Shown one piece after another: positions 1-12,269 of a stretch of DNA of 64,000 nt. Source of the DNA: Akebia trifoliata (taxonomy: Eukaryota; Streptophyta; Magnoliopsida; Ranunculales; Lardizabalaceae); assembly GCA_017979445.1 (NCBI GenBank), contig JADQWC010000339.1:28930-92929 (forward strand), written 5' to 3'. How positions within the stretch are numbered: position 1 is the stretch's first letter; every line of letters begins with the position of its first letter. The translations under genes were made by a program, and so were the position numbers. Under the pieces are notes generated by a model, which made no database searches, was not told the DNA's origin, and was given only the letters and a program-made list of their open reading frames with translations.

Positions 1-2596
1 TATGGATTCTTAATTTTTAATATTTGAGGAAAATTAACTTCGTCAATAGATTTAGAAGGATCAAAAAAACATATTTTAGCCTGTAAGCATGCCTAAATCT
101 GAAGTCGATTGAAAAAGTTATCAAATCCTCGAGTTTCGCATTAGATATTTTTTCAACATGTAAACGATACTTTAGAGACTTAATTTGAGGAAACTGATCA
201 TACTATTAGATTCGTGTCAAAAAATCACCCGGAATAGAGTATAAGTTTGTTCAATTCGACATTCGAAAAAAATAATTCCCAAAATGACAAGTATATCCCA
301 ACTTAAGTTATATAAATATCTGAATTCTATTAGAAAAATCAGATTTTTCTTATTTTTCTCTCCAAACAAATCTCAACCCTTTTCCCTCGATATTTGAAAC
401 TCAGATTTACGCCAAACGAGAATGATCCAAGCTTAGTCGCAAGAAGGAAAGTTGTTCCTCTCGCCGAGGTTTACGTATGGATGCAAAGAAATCTGATTAT
501 CGTTAGAAGAAAAATTTGGAGATTGGTCAGAGGCGATTTTAAACTCCGTTTAACCATTGAAAATAACTTGAGGTACGTTGCCTTCCTTTCTACCTTCTAG
601 TTATGCGATAATTTCATAGAAAATTCATGTGATTGTCGATAAATCGATCGTTTTGTTAAGTTTATACATATTTGAACGATTTGAATCATGTTTGCATGCT
701 TATTTATATTTGATTTTAATTCATTGGATGTAATATAAGTATTTTATAGTTGGTATAATATTTGGATCGATTTTGATCGAGTTTCGAAAAAAAAATCAAC
801 AATTCGAAAAAGTATCCGAATGTTGAGTTTGATTTTAATTTTTTTTGTTATTTCCATATAGTATTATACCCATTTCCTACCTTTATTTCATTTAAAACAT
901 GTAAGTATTACTTTAAGTTCTTTAATAAATAAATAAATAACCAGTTTTAAATTTTGACTTTGAAAAATCATTTTTTCAACACTCAGCCAAATCTTCACAG
1001 ATTTTTAACTTTTACGTCTTATGGTTTTATCTTTGTTTTCGAGTCTTTCAACTCAACCAAAACCATCGAATGGAATTATTTGATACTATATGGATTTCGC
1101 ATTACTTTAAAGGTGAAATTACTTTGATAAATATGTAGGAAATTAAATGATAGATTGATCGATTTAATTGATGGATGGATAAAGAGAACGTATGTTCTCG
1201 ACTAATTGATGGGATAGTGCCTCCAGTTCTACGTAGTGGCCATGTCACGTAAAATGTGATTGATAAATAGAGGGATGAGATGGTTGATGGATGGAAATGA
1301 CAGATAACTGTCACTAGAGGGCACTACCAGACTTTGTTTGTATTTTTGATTAAAAGAAATTTTATATTATATACAAAATAAACTATTTTGTTTACCAGTA
1401 AAGATTTGTAGAAAACCCATAAAGAGTGACTCGTTGCTGTATATCCGGAAGCTGTGAGTCAATCTAGGATAACACTAGATGTCATATGTTTTTCGGTAGC
1501 ATGGGATACCTTAGAGCATATTACAGCTTATGAAATCCAGGAATTTCTCCTACTTATTTCCTAGGGAACGTTGTGTGTAAAGGCGGTCTCTGTATAGTGT
1601 AGAGCTAGGTGAGGTTCACATGTATTGCCTCTTGATAGGCTTCAACGCGAGGGGTCTCTTGGGCTAGTTAGTGATCACTGTTAGTTTGTAGTCGTCAAAC
1701 GATCGACCTCACTGTCAGTTGAACTCAGTATTAGGTTCTTGGTCAACGCCCAGTTTGAACCGGATAAATGGTCATCCAACTGTGGTATGCTAGACCGGTC
1801 ACAGAATTAGATTATAACGATGGGATTCCTCATCGGAGGTTAAGTTTGGAATATCGTATTGCCATAGCCGAGGCGGTTATATCGACGTGTTCCTCTGCTC
1901 TCTTATCGATTATACCGCTGTGTTCTTATTATGTATCTTTTCCTTATTTTGTAATGATTGATAGATGTTTTCATTTAAAAGATGCATATAGTACTTTAAA
2001 TGATTGAAAATGATAGATTAAAAGTTATTATAACTTTTTACTGAGTATGCTTAAACATTTATCGTATGTTACATTATGAAAACTTGCATCATTTAATTGT
2101 TCTGATGATTACTCATGAATGTATGACTCGCTGTTAGAACGGTATTCATCCTGCTGAGTAATATTCCCTTGTTACTCACCCTATCCTTCACATTTCAGAT
2201 TATTCAGCTCTTGAGGAACCGTTATTTGAGGAATCTTTTGAGGAGGTCCCCGAAGAGGAATAGATTGATGTCTTACCGCTACCATGTCTTTGAGGATTAG
2301 TAGAGGATCCTAGCGAATTTTGCTTGTAGATAAGAAACATGTTAGTTTAAAATTTTTTAACCTAATGTATTATGAGATTGAGGATCTTGACTTATATCAG
2401 TGTTTGTCGATTTCTTTCGCTTACTCTAGACTCTCGTATAGATGTTAGTTAAATGTTTATTCCGCTGCGTATATTTTCTTTCCATAAGTATTATTATTTG
2501 TGAATGTTCTATCAGGTTGTGTGATTTATTACCTCATACCTCGAGATTCTGACTGATGAATCGTAGGGATTCGTGTTGGGATTTCGGGGCGTGACA
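1..2596 (+). repeat. LTR-like retroelement remnant, left end outside window
   Basis: No credible protein is encoded here; the ORFs are short and match nothing I recognise. The stretch ends at 2586-2596 with GGGGCGTGACA, a 3' terminus I know from many plant Ty3/gypsy LTRs, and coding sequence of a different element (LINE) starts directly after it. The body has the look of a long plant LTR: AT-rich with scattered moderately GC-rich blocks (about 1,430-1,800 and 2,200-2,330). The matching TG start is not recognisable, so this may be a solo or truncated LTR or an LTR plus leader. The call rests on the terminus and composition only. Confidence 0.35.
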
Positions 2597-2597
2597 T

Positions 2598-3320
2598 TAG
2601 GAGTATTAGAGGCCTTCGATGAGGGGATCCTTTATCCCCATTCTTGTTTATTATTTTTGTAGAAACGCTTGGAAAGATGATGGAAAGAGAAGTATCGAAT
2701 GGATTGTTTGTGGGATTTTTAATAGGATCTAATGTTACTATTTCACATCTCCAATTTGCGGACGATACACTAATTTTCTTAGATGACTCTATAGAGTAGA
2801 CAAGGAGTCTGAGTGGAATGCTATGTTGTTTCGAAGCGGTGTCAGGTATACCAGTAAATATGAGGAAAAGCAAGATTTTTTCGGTCGGCATGGCTAGATG
2901 TGTCACTCTTCTTACGGTCTCAATGGGTTGGAAAGTGGGTAGTTTACTGTCCACTTATTTGGGATTGCCGCTAGGGGCACAATATAAGAAGGTAGAGATC
3001 TGTGATCCGATAGTAGAAAGGATTGAGAGGAAACTAGCGACTTGGCAAGCTAATTATCTCTCTAAGGGGGGAAAATTGACGTTGATAAAAAGTGTCCTAT
3101 CTAGTACCCCAGTTTACTTTCTTTCTTTACTCTCAATGCCCTGAAGTGTGGAACTAAGACCAGATAAGCTTTTCCGCAACTTTCTTTAGCATGATAGAGT
3201 TGGGAGTAGGAAACATCATCTAGTGAGTTGCAAACAGGTTTGCTCGAACAAGAAGTATGGTGGCTTCGGAGTTAGGAGACTTGGTAAAAAAAGAGATCCC
3301 TCTAGTTGGTGTAAGCGAAA
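2598..3320 (+). pseudogene. L1-type LINE reverse transcriptase fragment (broken)
   Basis: Conceptual translation gives the C-terminal half of a plant non-LTR (L1 clade) reverse transcriptase: an SPFLFI block near 2,632, the catalytic-site motif FADDTL near 2,758, a VSGIPVN segment near 2,838, YLGLPLG near 2,957 and a KGGKLTLIKSVLSSTP segment near 3,065. In-frame stops at about 2,797 and 3,142 and loss of the N-terminal RT, endonuclease and 3' tail show a dead fragment. It abuts the LTR-like end at 2,596, so either the LINE is truncated there or the LTR sequence inserted into it. The family is clear; the exact ends are not. Confidence 0.8.
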
Positions 3321-3577
3321 AAATATTTTTTTGTTTGTCGGGATAAAGCAAAGCTTATCATCATGCCTTCTCTAAATGTATACAATAATCACCCAAGAGA
3401 CTCGATTGGAGGGCCCCATAAATATACCAAGAATGGCTGACCTTGGTGACCTTGGCAAAGGGTTGCAAGACAAAGATATACCAAGAATCCACATTTTGAT
3501 TGCATATAACATTCTAAGTTAAGAACCTTGCAAGGGCAAACTGCTCAACATAACAGATGTGAACGTACATAGATTAC

Positions 3578-4039
3578 CTTTAAACCGATCATCAGGATAC
3601 ACCAGGACATTAAAGTAGATTAACCCTCGACGGTGAAGGCCCCTTACAATGTTAGGATGAAAAAGAAGAAATGAATTTACTTCCTCCTTACAAGCTTTGT
3701 TTATTGTTGCCATTTCTTCTTCAGTGAGTTTCTATACAAGTAAGAAACCAATCCCAAGTTAACCACGCAATGACTGATTTATGAGTACATGGTATCAGTA
3801 TTTAAATGTGAAATGCCCAGCAAGTATCTTGTAAGAATTTTATCCAAGTGCACACTCTAGATCAAATTCAGATTCAAAAATTAGAAACATGAATTGGTGC
3901 TGACCTTAAATTCCTCAAGTATAAAGTTAACTAGGCAAACTCCCCACCATGGTTCAATTACAAAATTTACAGGTTGTGTAGGCAGTAATTCTTTTGTAAT
4001 TCACTTGTTCAACTTCCACATAATTTTTTGCACAGCTCC
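3578..4039 (-). pseudogene. FAM91-like protein pseudogene, two exons
   Basis: Two minus-strand exons are readable. The first (about 4,039-3,905) contains IEPWWGVCLVNF and ends at a GT donor; the second (3,731-3,578) contains EEEMATINKACKEEVNSF and GLIYFNVLVYPDDRFK and also ends at GT. The order and wording match the N-terminal region of plant FAM91 proteins (FAM91A1 family, linked in animals to TBC1D23 and Golgi vesicle capture). The first exon has an in-frame TGA after WKLNK. I find neither upstream exons nor the expected downstream continuation, so this is a relic cut by the neighbouring repeats. The family call is from memory of conserved segments, without a search. Confidence 0.6.
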
Positions 4040-5116
4040 AACATAGTACATAGTAGTCAGAATAAGAAAAATACAATCCACCTCAATGCAATAACTTTAT
4101 GTGACTCAGATGAAATATTCATCACAGTAGACGATTTAGTGCAAATGAAATCTTGTTAAAATAGAATTAGACTCATTTGGGACATCATTGCTTTCAACTG
4201 TAGAATCATTTCTCTTTGAATCATTACTAAGAATTATGAAATTGGACCTTTAGGGATTGTTTATGCCATAGGAAATTTGGTGAAAACAATTTAAGGGGAC
4301 ATTTTGGTAGTTATATATTGGACGATTTGGTAATTTTATTCCTATACATGCATATATGTGGGGTTAGTCAGTACCTTAGATCTGCATTTGTTCATAATAT
4401 CAATAAATTCATTCCTTCCTATTCCTGTGAGCCTTGCACTAAAATTCGGTATGTTGTCATAAGGTTGTTCTGCATGAAAATCAAATGTATGAGAAAGCTG
4501 GTAGATTATTTGATATTTGGAAAAAAAACGTTTTCTTTATTATAGAGGAAAAGAAACAAAATCGACAAAGATTAAACATAGAAGTCTCCAAATGGAGTGC
4601 TCAATTAAAATTGAGAGAAGACACACAGAGCATTTGTTGAAGCAAATGGAGTGCTTGTAATTGTTGAAGCAACTTCTTCAACTTTTTCCATCTAATTAAC
4701 AACACAAAGCACTTCAAAAGCACTCCAGCCATCTAACAAAGCTCATCCTTTGAACAAATACACACAAATCCATCGAGCAAGTTAGCGATTACATGAGCCA
4801 ACATTAGCAGTGTAGTGGTCGTTAGTCATAACTTTTGAAATGAGAAAGAAAAGGCTTTTGGTCAAAAGAACCAGCATAAGCATCACATAAACTTTAAAGT
4901 TAGATTAGAACTTGCAATGTTCATTGAAAAAACTATATTGCTCAAAGTCGGGACAATATAACACACATTTCAAGAGGGAAAAATAGATGTGTTCCCTGCA
5001 CTCAAAATAATCTGTGTTTTAACTTGCAATATTACCATCCGCATTCTTCACGGATTAGGAGTCTCACTACCAAAATTCATTAAGTTTGACTAAAAAATTA
5101 CAAGCCAACAATAGAG

Positions 5117-5188
<72 letters not shown>

Positions 5189-6383
5189 CATAATTTAGAT
5201 ATTGTAATTCATCTAAATTGGTAGAAAAAATTGATCTATAAAAATAATGGTATCCAAGATACACTTACACTTTTAATGAGTCTTCTTTTAACATTTCTAC
5301 CTACAGTATTGAATCATTCGAAAGCATGGTGGGAACCCACGTATGGTTTCTCAACCCAAGCTAGTTATAGTAAGATTAAATGCAATTGTGTCGATCAAAA
5401 ATAATATGTGAATAAGTGATTATCACCAAAAAACTGAAATAACATAAATGGGTGAGAGGGAAAACTGAAATCTATTCCATCTGATTGGACATACGTGCCA
5501 TGTATTTGGTACAAAAGAAAGAACAACTTTTCCCCTACCATTCTCCTTAGAGGTATTCCCAAAAATTAACATTTGTGGATCTATGCAGTTATTAAATTAC
5601 ACTATACTACATAAAGTACATTGGTGAGACAAAAACAGTCCAATACCTGCGTTGTAAAAGGATGAATTTTTCATTTAGATGACCTTCTTTGTCACAACAA
5701 ACCATTCCAACTGAAAACACACTTTTTTAAAATTATAAATTCTATCATTAGTACAAATTTTAAATATAAACCAACTCAACCAATTTTAAAAAATGAACCC
5801 CAACTATTAAAAAACATTTCAGCTCGAGTGTTAATTGTCCTGAGAAGAGTTGGTGGTGAAACAACTTAACATTTGCAATGGGTTTGAATCAAGGACTTGC
5901 TTTAAATTCATATATTTTCGCATTGTTTATATATGGATTAATTTTTCATATTCAAGAGCAAGTTCCTCATTGTACGATATTTGCAAATGATGTAGTGGAA
6001 TGATAAAGCTAAAGAAGAAGTCAATGCAAAACTAGAATTAGGGATAAATACAATAACAAAAGATTTTCAAATAAATAGGATGAAAACATGATATATGTAA
6101 TAAAAACTTAATATGGATACTCAAAGGAAAGATAGTTAGTTAATTGTGATTGATTGGCAAGGATGGCATTTAAAAAAAAAAAAAAAAAAAAGCAATTGGG
6201 GCTTACACCATGAGGCCTCAAAACAAGACTTTCCCAACAACATGCCCTAAAGCATTTTACAAAAGCATAACATCTTGTAAGACACACACTTTGTGTAAAA
6301 GATGATGGATGACACTTGTTATATGATTGCCACATAACAAACTGAAATGGATCAAATTGAGATACATGATTTTTTTTCCTTAC
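4040..6383. other. AT-rich non-coding stretch
   Basis: No supported gene. The longest ORFs are low-complexity or composition-driven. It holds a dinucleotide microsatellite and an A-run at 6,172-6,191. It lies between the FAM91-like and isoamylase-like pseudogenes and could include their decayed introns or flanks. I looked for the last ISA3 exon (the conserved C-terminal segment) here and did not find it. Confidence 0.6.
5119..5190. repeat. (AC)n microsatellite
   Basis: About 72 bases of AC dinucleotides with one interruption (an extra C at 5,165). It produces a spurious Cys-Val ORF on the minus strand. Confidence 0.98.
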
Positions 6384-7118
6384 GTAAATGCAAGAAACTT
6401 GCTCTCATAGTTGTCCCAGTTGTCCTATGTCAAGTGATATCCTTCTGCATGAATTAAAAGATTAGCATTATTTCACAAGTATGCAATAATCGGTAAGTAA
6501 ATGAGTCTAAAATTCTGGGTGATAAATAAATTAACGGCCTTATGATATATCAAGATTGCTAGAACCAGTGTTCCCAGTAAAATGGTAGTGTAGATTAGTC
6601 TTTGGTATGTCAAGGTTGTAGATCACATGTGTCACACAACAATTATGGCTACAGTAAAGAGAACATTAGGCATGATGCAATCATACATTTTCTTGACTAT
6701 AGGTTTAAGATAGAAATGATAAGGTATCCCATCACATTATCCATCCTTGCCCTTACTATAATTTTTCTATAAAAGCAAATCTTATTTTTCATGGTTCACC
6801 AAATCCATTGCTCCAACACCTGTAACTGTATCAATGCAACATAGTTTAACAAAGAAAAACAACTTTTGAGAATCTTTATATACAATTAAAGATCTAGAAC
6901 ACCTACAATTTCTATGAAAAATTGAAGAGGCTTTATATATTACCATCAGTTACTGCAACATTAAAACAATAAAGCTGAAAGAATCAAGTGTCAATATATA
7001 GAAGGTGAATGAGATTTACTTTGTCAAGAAATTTGTCTTGTCCAAATACAAAGTGGTTTCAGCGAAACTTTATCATTTCTGCAAAGAACCTATATTGACT
7101 ACTTTTCCTGGCATCCAG
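6384..7118 (-). pseudogene. ISA3: ISOAMYLASE 3-like pseudogene, 3' exons
   Basis: Two exons continue the gene found at 21,892-22,932 beyond the inserted retrotransposon. Exon 7,118-7,020 (33 codons) begins LDARKSSQYRFFAEMIKF after an AG acceptor and ends at a GT donor. Exon 6,444-6,384 starts KDIT and, after damage, reads DNW, DNYESKFLAF. These are the segments that follow the NNFQW block in plant starch-debranching isoamylase 3. Lesions: an in-frame TGA after KFR in the first exon; a TGA in place of the expected Trp and a one-base deletion in the second. In an active gene the product would hydrolyse alpha-1,6 branches of plastid glucan during starch breakdown; this copy cannot. Confidence 0.85.
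6445..7019 (-). other. Intron of the ISA3-like pseudogene
   Basis: AT-rich sequence between the two readable 3' exons of the isoamylase-like pseudogene, bounded by a GT donor and an AG acceptor. Nothing else recognisable. Confidence 0.65.
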
Positions 7119-7146
7119 CTGTTTATGTAGAAAATATGAATCATTA

Positions 7147-7151
7147 GTTGG
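7147..7151. other. Target-site duplication GTTGG (left copy)
   Basis: Five bases directly before the TGTAGACAC terminus match the five bases after the other terminus at 21,838-21,842. This supports one insertion event bounding 7,152-21,837. Confidence 0.9.
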
Positions 7152-9042
7152 TGTAGACACGTGATTTCGTCATTACGATGACCACATCTACAATGGTTTG
7201 GAGTCGCCACCATTCATATTATAAGTGGGTGTGAATGGTCACCCGATGTGCATTTTTTGAAAAAGTGACATTTTTGACGTTTTAGCGACTCTCGATGGAT
7301 AGGAACTAATCGAACATTTAGATTCGGGGTAAGCGGCTCGGTTAGAGAAAAGGGAAGGTGTTAGGCACCCTTTTCTCCCTACTAAAGAGTGGTAACCTCA
7401 ACTAACTCGGTCATTTTTTATTTAAAAAAAAAAAGTGTGAAAGATAATGTGCCACGTGGGTGCATTTGTACCCTAGATAGGGGTTCATTTTCGGCTTGAT
7501 CATAGGGTCATTCCATTGATGGAAATGACCCTTATAGACCTTTAGCCTTGGGGTCCATTCATCCTAAAAAATAAAATGAAGGGGAGAGGGGTGATAGAAG
7601 AGGGAGGAGGAGAGGGTGTAAAAGAGAAATGGGGGGGATTGCTTTGAACCCACCTTGTATCTTCTTTCTTCTTCTTCTTTGAGTCTTCTTGAGTCCTTAG
7701 TATTTTAAGCAAATACAACTTTTGTATGGTTGAAGGAATAGAGAAGAGATGATGAGAGAGATGAGTGTAGTAGGTGATTTTTTTTTTGTGTGAGACTTGA
7801 GGATGATTAGTGAGAGAGAAGTGGTAATCTTGGTGAGAATTGGTGATGGTTGTTAGTAGAGAGAGTGTTGGGGAGAAGTTTTGTAATGAGAAGTTGGGGG
7901 CCATTTTTGGGAAGAGGAGGAGGGTATATTATAGATGTTTAGGAGTTATTTTAGGGATATAATGGGGTGAGTGAAGAAAAAGGTGAGAATGGTTTGAATG
8001 GTTATGAGTTTGAGAGAGAAGTGGGTGTAATTTAGAGGAGATTGAAGGGTATTAGGTAAGGGGGTTAAATGGGTGAGTTTTGACCCAAATTTTTTGGATC
8101 CTACCCAACCCATTTGGGTGGAGTGTTTGGTGAGGTAAGTTTAAGATGGTGGTTGAGATTAAATGGTGTTTGGTTAAGAGAATGAAGGATTTAAGAGGTG
8201 GTTGATGATATTTTGGGAGGATGAAGGAGATGATGCCATGTGTTAAAGTGGGTGGAAATGAAGGGTTGGGATAGGTTGATGGGAGAGGTTGAGTGTTTGA
8301 CTTGAGAGGATGATGTAGGTTTAGGTTGTAGATGTAGGTTTTGTAGGGAATGATGAGGGTAGATTAGGGGAGGTATAGGTTAGGGGTGTGGGTAGATGTG
8401 TTTGATTTGAGAGAAAAGGTGATGGGTTGATGTGTGGGTAGATGGGATTTAAAGCAAATTAATGGGGTAGGTAGTTGGGTGCGGGAGGTGAGAGGGGTGA
8501 TGACATGTGTCATCTTTTGATGATAAAAGAGTGATTGGTTGATGTGGGTTGTGGTTTATGGGTTAGGGTTGTGGGTTGGATAATGAATTGGATATGGTTA
8601 TGATTTGTGGGCTTTGTAGTGTTGGGCTTGGGTTTTAGAAATGGTTTTACGAATACGGAGGCGGAGCGTGGTGATAGTAGAAGAGGGGTAGGCATCTCAA
8701 GTCTCACCTTTTTAATTTTTAATTTTTTAGATTTTTGCAATCATTAATTTGATCAAAAATGCCACGTGTTGGCGAATCGGGCTTTTTAGGCCCGTTGGTG
8801 AAATTTATCGAAAATTTGACGTTTTTTATTTTGGAAGCGGAGCGGTGAATGTTGGGAAGTCGTAAGGTAGGCCGAGTCCTTTTGGTGGCCTCCTAAACCA
8901 TTGAGAGGTCTTAGGGCCTCGGTTTGGTAAAAATGTCCATTTTCAATGAGTGGGGCCTTAGGGCCCGTTGGCCCATTTATTTGGAAAATCGATATTTTTG
9001 GGCCCTTTCGAGAAGTGGCCCGTTCAAATTGAGGTGTCTACA
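7152..9042 (-). repeat. 3' LTR of the Tat/Ogre-type element (1,891 bp)
   Basis: Full-length LTR with 9-base inverted ends. Its 8,421-9,042 part is nearly identical to the truncated copy at 21,212-21,837, same orientation, with scattered substitutions and one-base indels. It contains a purine-rich, G-biased stretch (about 7,560-8,480, plus strand) and, near its minus-strand 3' end, the conserved block GGTGCCTAACACCTT, shared with the second LTR element at 41-52 kb. No coding capacity. Confidence 0.93.
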
Positions 9043-9057
9043 GCTGCCCTTCTTTGC
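9043..9057 (-). promoter_or_regulatory. Polypurine tract of the Tat/Ogre-type element
   Basis: On the minus strand the bases just before the 3' LTR read CAAAGAAGGGCAGC followed by TGTAGACACC. A purine-rich run directly upstream of the 3' LTR is the expected plus-strand DNA primer site, and it fixes the element's orientation as minus. Confidence 0.75.
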
Positions 9058-9676
9058 AGGAATTGCGTGCAAAGAACTGCAAAGAATAGACTAAACCCCT
9101 ATTTGTACGGGCCAGAAAAATTTATAAAAACACGATCTTGAATTATCAATTGTATTGAAGATTTTTGTGGAAAATGGTTACTCAAGCACGGGGTCTGACA
9201 GAGTTTTGCCTTATTAATTCATTGATCTCGATGGCGCGGAGCTCGTGTGAGATCTTTGATTTGATGAAAATTTGATGAGTTTTGAAATCGACTATTTCTT
9301 CGATCGTGTTTTGACAAATCAGAGTTGAGTGCAACTCGAAAGTTTTTTGAAATTCTTTTGATTTTTTTTTTTTTTTTTTTGATCTTGCTCTGTTTCTATC
9401 ATACGCTAACCCTCTCAATTCATGCATTGTCCTTTGATACCTTTAATCCTTTCAACGGTGCAAGCACTAAGGTTGTTAGCAGTCGCCACAAATCCAAGAG
9501 AGTTTTGCAGTTGGAGCACAAGCAATATGGTTGTTAACAGCTGTCACTGATCCAAAGGAGAGTTTTGCTGTTTAGAACACTCGCAATATGATTGTTAACA
9601 GCTGTCAAATATGGTTGTTTAACAGTTGTCACAGATCTAAGAGAGAGTTTTGCAGTTGGAACCGAATTGACCAAGA
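9058..9676 (-). repeat. 3' untranslated region with about three 75-bp tandem repeats (9,465-9,660)
   Basis: Between the captured START fragment and the polypurine tract. From 9,465 a unit containing GGTTGTTAACAGCTGTCAC and GAGAGTTTTGCAGTTGGA recurs about three times with variation. No protein is supported. Confidence 0.7.
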
Positions 9677-10735
9677 CCTGTTGCATTGGTGCTACTCTCT
9701 TGTAATATCAACATGTTGTTCTGACTGGAATTTGGAGTATTAACTCGCAGTAGAGAAACACAGTTACCAGGATCTCTATCATGTGCCATTTCTTGAACAG
9801 TACCGCCATTAGAAAGAATGTCCCACTCACTTCTAAAGTTCTCATCGCGAAGGAAATTGAAAACTCCCTTTGGTGAGACTGGAAGCCAGAAAGAAGTAGT
9901 TGCACTTAGCACAATACCAGGAGGCCTGCTGAGATCATCTATGCTTTTTCCAATCATGGCCCTTACATCTTCAGCGCCACTTCCCGATAATGTTGTCCAT
10001 GTGTGAGCAGTAGTAGAAGCACTACACACCAGAACAAAAAAACTCATCACCATTCTTTCAGCTAACTTCAACATACTCTTTCGTCCTTCTTGACTTGTGA
10101 TCACACCAACATCTCCAGCGGGCATGTTACTAGCCATAACATTTGCAAGGCGTTCACATTGTTGATCTAGGGTAGCAACCCATCACTTTGCGCCAAACCC
10201 AAGGCTGGAGTTTAACTAGTGTTTTATATATACTATGAACTGCTTTATCATCCACTTCTACGTGTTCGACCCATATAACCTTGGAGTAACCATTCGGCAT
10301 TTCTTGGATTTACACAACCTGATGGCCTTCTTCGATATCTCGATATCAGGCTAGGACACAAATGATCCAAGGAAACATCGACCACCGTCCAAATCCCCTT
10401 GACATGTTGTTTACAATACCTTACGAAGAAATTTTCTCAAGTCAGAACCAGAGGTGAAGGGACTTGAAATTCTGCTGTCATCACTTGAAGGGCTCCATTG
10501 TAGTTTTCTGCTATGCCTATTGATACGACTTCAAGAGTTGTTGCTTTTGAAACAATGTTAGAAAACACGGTGGACCACTGATTCACATCCATAAGGATCT
10601 CAACAAGGTTAATGTGATTCATGATAACAACGGCAGTTTCTCGAGAAGCTTCTGATTTTGATAGTTTTGGTCCAATTCCCCTCGAGAATGTTTGTATGTA
10701 CTCATCTTCACTTAGAATCTCCTCAGTAGGCCCGG
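9677..10735 (-). pseudogene. Captured HD-ZIP class IV (PDF2/ATML1-like) START-domain fragment
   Basis: The minus strand reads through about 1.05 kb of a class IV homeodomain-leucine zipper gene: EILSEDEY and GIGPK near 10,720; [17 protein letters not shown] near 10,600; [106 protein letters not shown]; and ends at [12 protein letters not shown]. It covers the later START domain and the adjacent HD-START-associated region; homeodomain, zipper and C-terminus are absent. Stops and at least two frameshifts break it. No intron-like interruption is apparent. In functional relatives this domain regulates epidermal transcription factors. Here it lies inside the retrotransposon, in the element's sense direction, so it is a transduplicated fragment. 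Confidence 0.9.
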
Positions 10736-12269
10736 AGAGTGATCTTAGGAGGGGTTTGCCTGCGGTCCCTTCTTCGATGCCTTCGCGTCTTGTCTAGTGA
10801 GTCGTGATGATGAGTCGGGCTGAAAAATTGATGATGAGTCGGGCGTGCCCGAATCCGTACTTTGTAGGAACGCCTCTGACTCTTTTTACAAAATGTTGAA
10901 AGATTAATGCAAAGAAAATAGGTTTGTTTGTACTTACTTGGCCTCAGGTGTATCTAATGCTTTGAAAACTTGAAGTTTGAATAAGTCCTAGAATCTTCAT
11001 CATCGGCCAAAATAGTAGTTTTTCTTTTTTGAAATTTTATGAAATATCTTTATCAAATGAGTACGATAAATTCAAAGTTTGTAAAACCTTTGGTTGCGAC
11101 GATCTTGGTGTTTTTGCCAATCACCGAGGATATAAACGTCAATTACTCTTTTGATTCCTTTAGGGTCATTCCCAGTGCTATGGTATTGGAAGACTATTTG
11201 GGTCTCAGGATTTTGGAAAGATTTTGCCGTTCACAGTTTATACTCTTACAGGCCAGGAGTTTTTTTTTTAATAACCTTTATTGCCTCCGATGCCAATTAC
11301 GATTTTCATCAGACCCGGTTTCCACATTTTTACGCATCGACGTCCTTTTTGAGATTTTCATCGTGCTGGTGGCTTTGATCTTGCCATAGTCTGATTCTTT
11401 TACTCATAGCGCCCTTTCAGGTTTTCACTATGCCCGTTCAGACCATGCTTGTATTTTTCTAGATTTTTCATTACAATTCTGCTCGGAATCTCTGTGTCTT
11501 TGTGGCTTGGTGGCTTAAGTTGAGCTGCAAGATCGACGACGACTCTACTATTGTAGTGGTACTTTCTTGAGTAATAGATCTAGATTCCCCTCTCGAGCTT
11601 GCTGACGACTATTCGTGGTTTGACAACTCAAGTTGAGCCGCGAGATCGACTACTCTACACTTCGAGTACTCTTTTTTTTTCGAATATCCGATCTGGATTC
11701 CCCTCTCGAGTCTTCCAACGACTGATAAGACTTTGAGGTCCGGACCAAGTTGCAAGATCATTGGTGTTGCCACTGTCGTTATGTTGCCCTCGAACATTTC
11801 CAGATCAAAAAGGACTTTAAGTAGGACGAAACGTTGGCCTAGGCTTATGGTAGTGGAAGGTTACAAAAAGGTTAAGGGCCAGATCTTAGTTTATCTAAAG
11901 TGGAATAAACATGGGGTTCGTCTATTTTTGTTTCAGAAAAGTGATCTATGTCTTCTCCCCAGCGTCTCTCGAACTTGTTTAGGCTGGAGATTTGGGTCGA
12001 GCCAAGATCAAGTGTTCGAGTTTTTGACTTTCTTGATTTTTTTTGTATTTTTAGCCGTTCACAGTTTATCCTCATGCGGGCCAGGAGTACTTTTGATGCT
12101 TTTGATTTTTCTATTTTTTTCTGATTTTTTTTTTTTTTTTTTTTTTTAGTTGTTGACTTGCCCCAGTCTTAGGTTAAGAAATGAACGTGATGGCTCAAAA
12201 GGGTTTACTAGGGTGTGATGGTTTGTTTAGGATAACAAAAATGGCCTTTCGTCATCTCAGGGTCAGGTC
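10736..12269 (-). repeat. 3' untranslated region of the element with degenerate tandem repeats
   Basis: No gene. A roughly 110-base unit (plus strand: AAGTTGAGC, GCGAGATCGAC, GATCTGGATTCCCCTCTCGAG) occurs two to three times at about 11,510-11,760. A second motif, GCCGTTCACAGTTTAT followed by GGCCAGGAGT, occurs near 11,226 and 12,052. Several long T runs (plus strand). Long repeat-rich 3' regions are usual in Tat/Ogre elements. Confidence 0.65.

Noticed and set aside
5067..5264. Cys-Val repeat ORF on the minus strand
   Set aside because: Produced by the (AC)n microsatellite.
7542..8740. Proline- and threonine-rich minus-strand ORFs in the 3' LTR
   Set aside because: Composition-driven by the purine-rich LTR strand; a frame at 8,510-8,740 is interrupted by the homologous LTR's one-base differences at 21.3-21.5 kb.
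9637..10137. Intact 166-aa START-domain gene
   Set aside because: It is only the last part of a longer broken fragment; upstream codons continue through stops and frameshifts, and the final residues are retroelement sequence.
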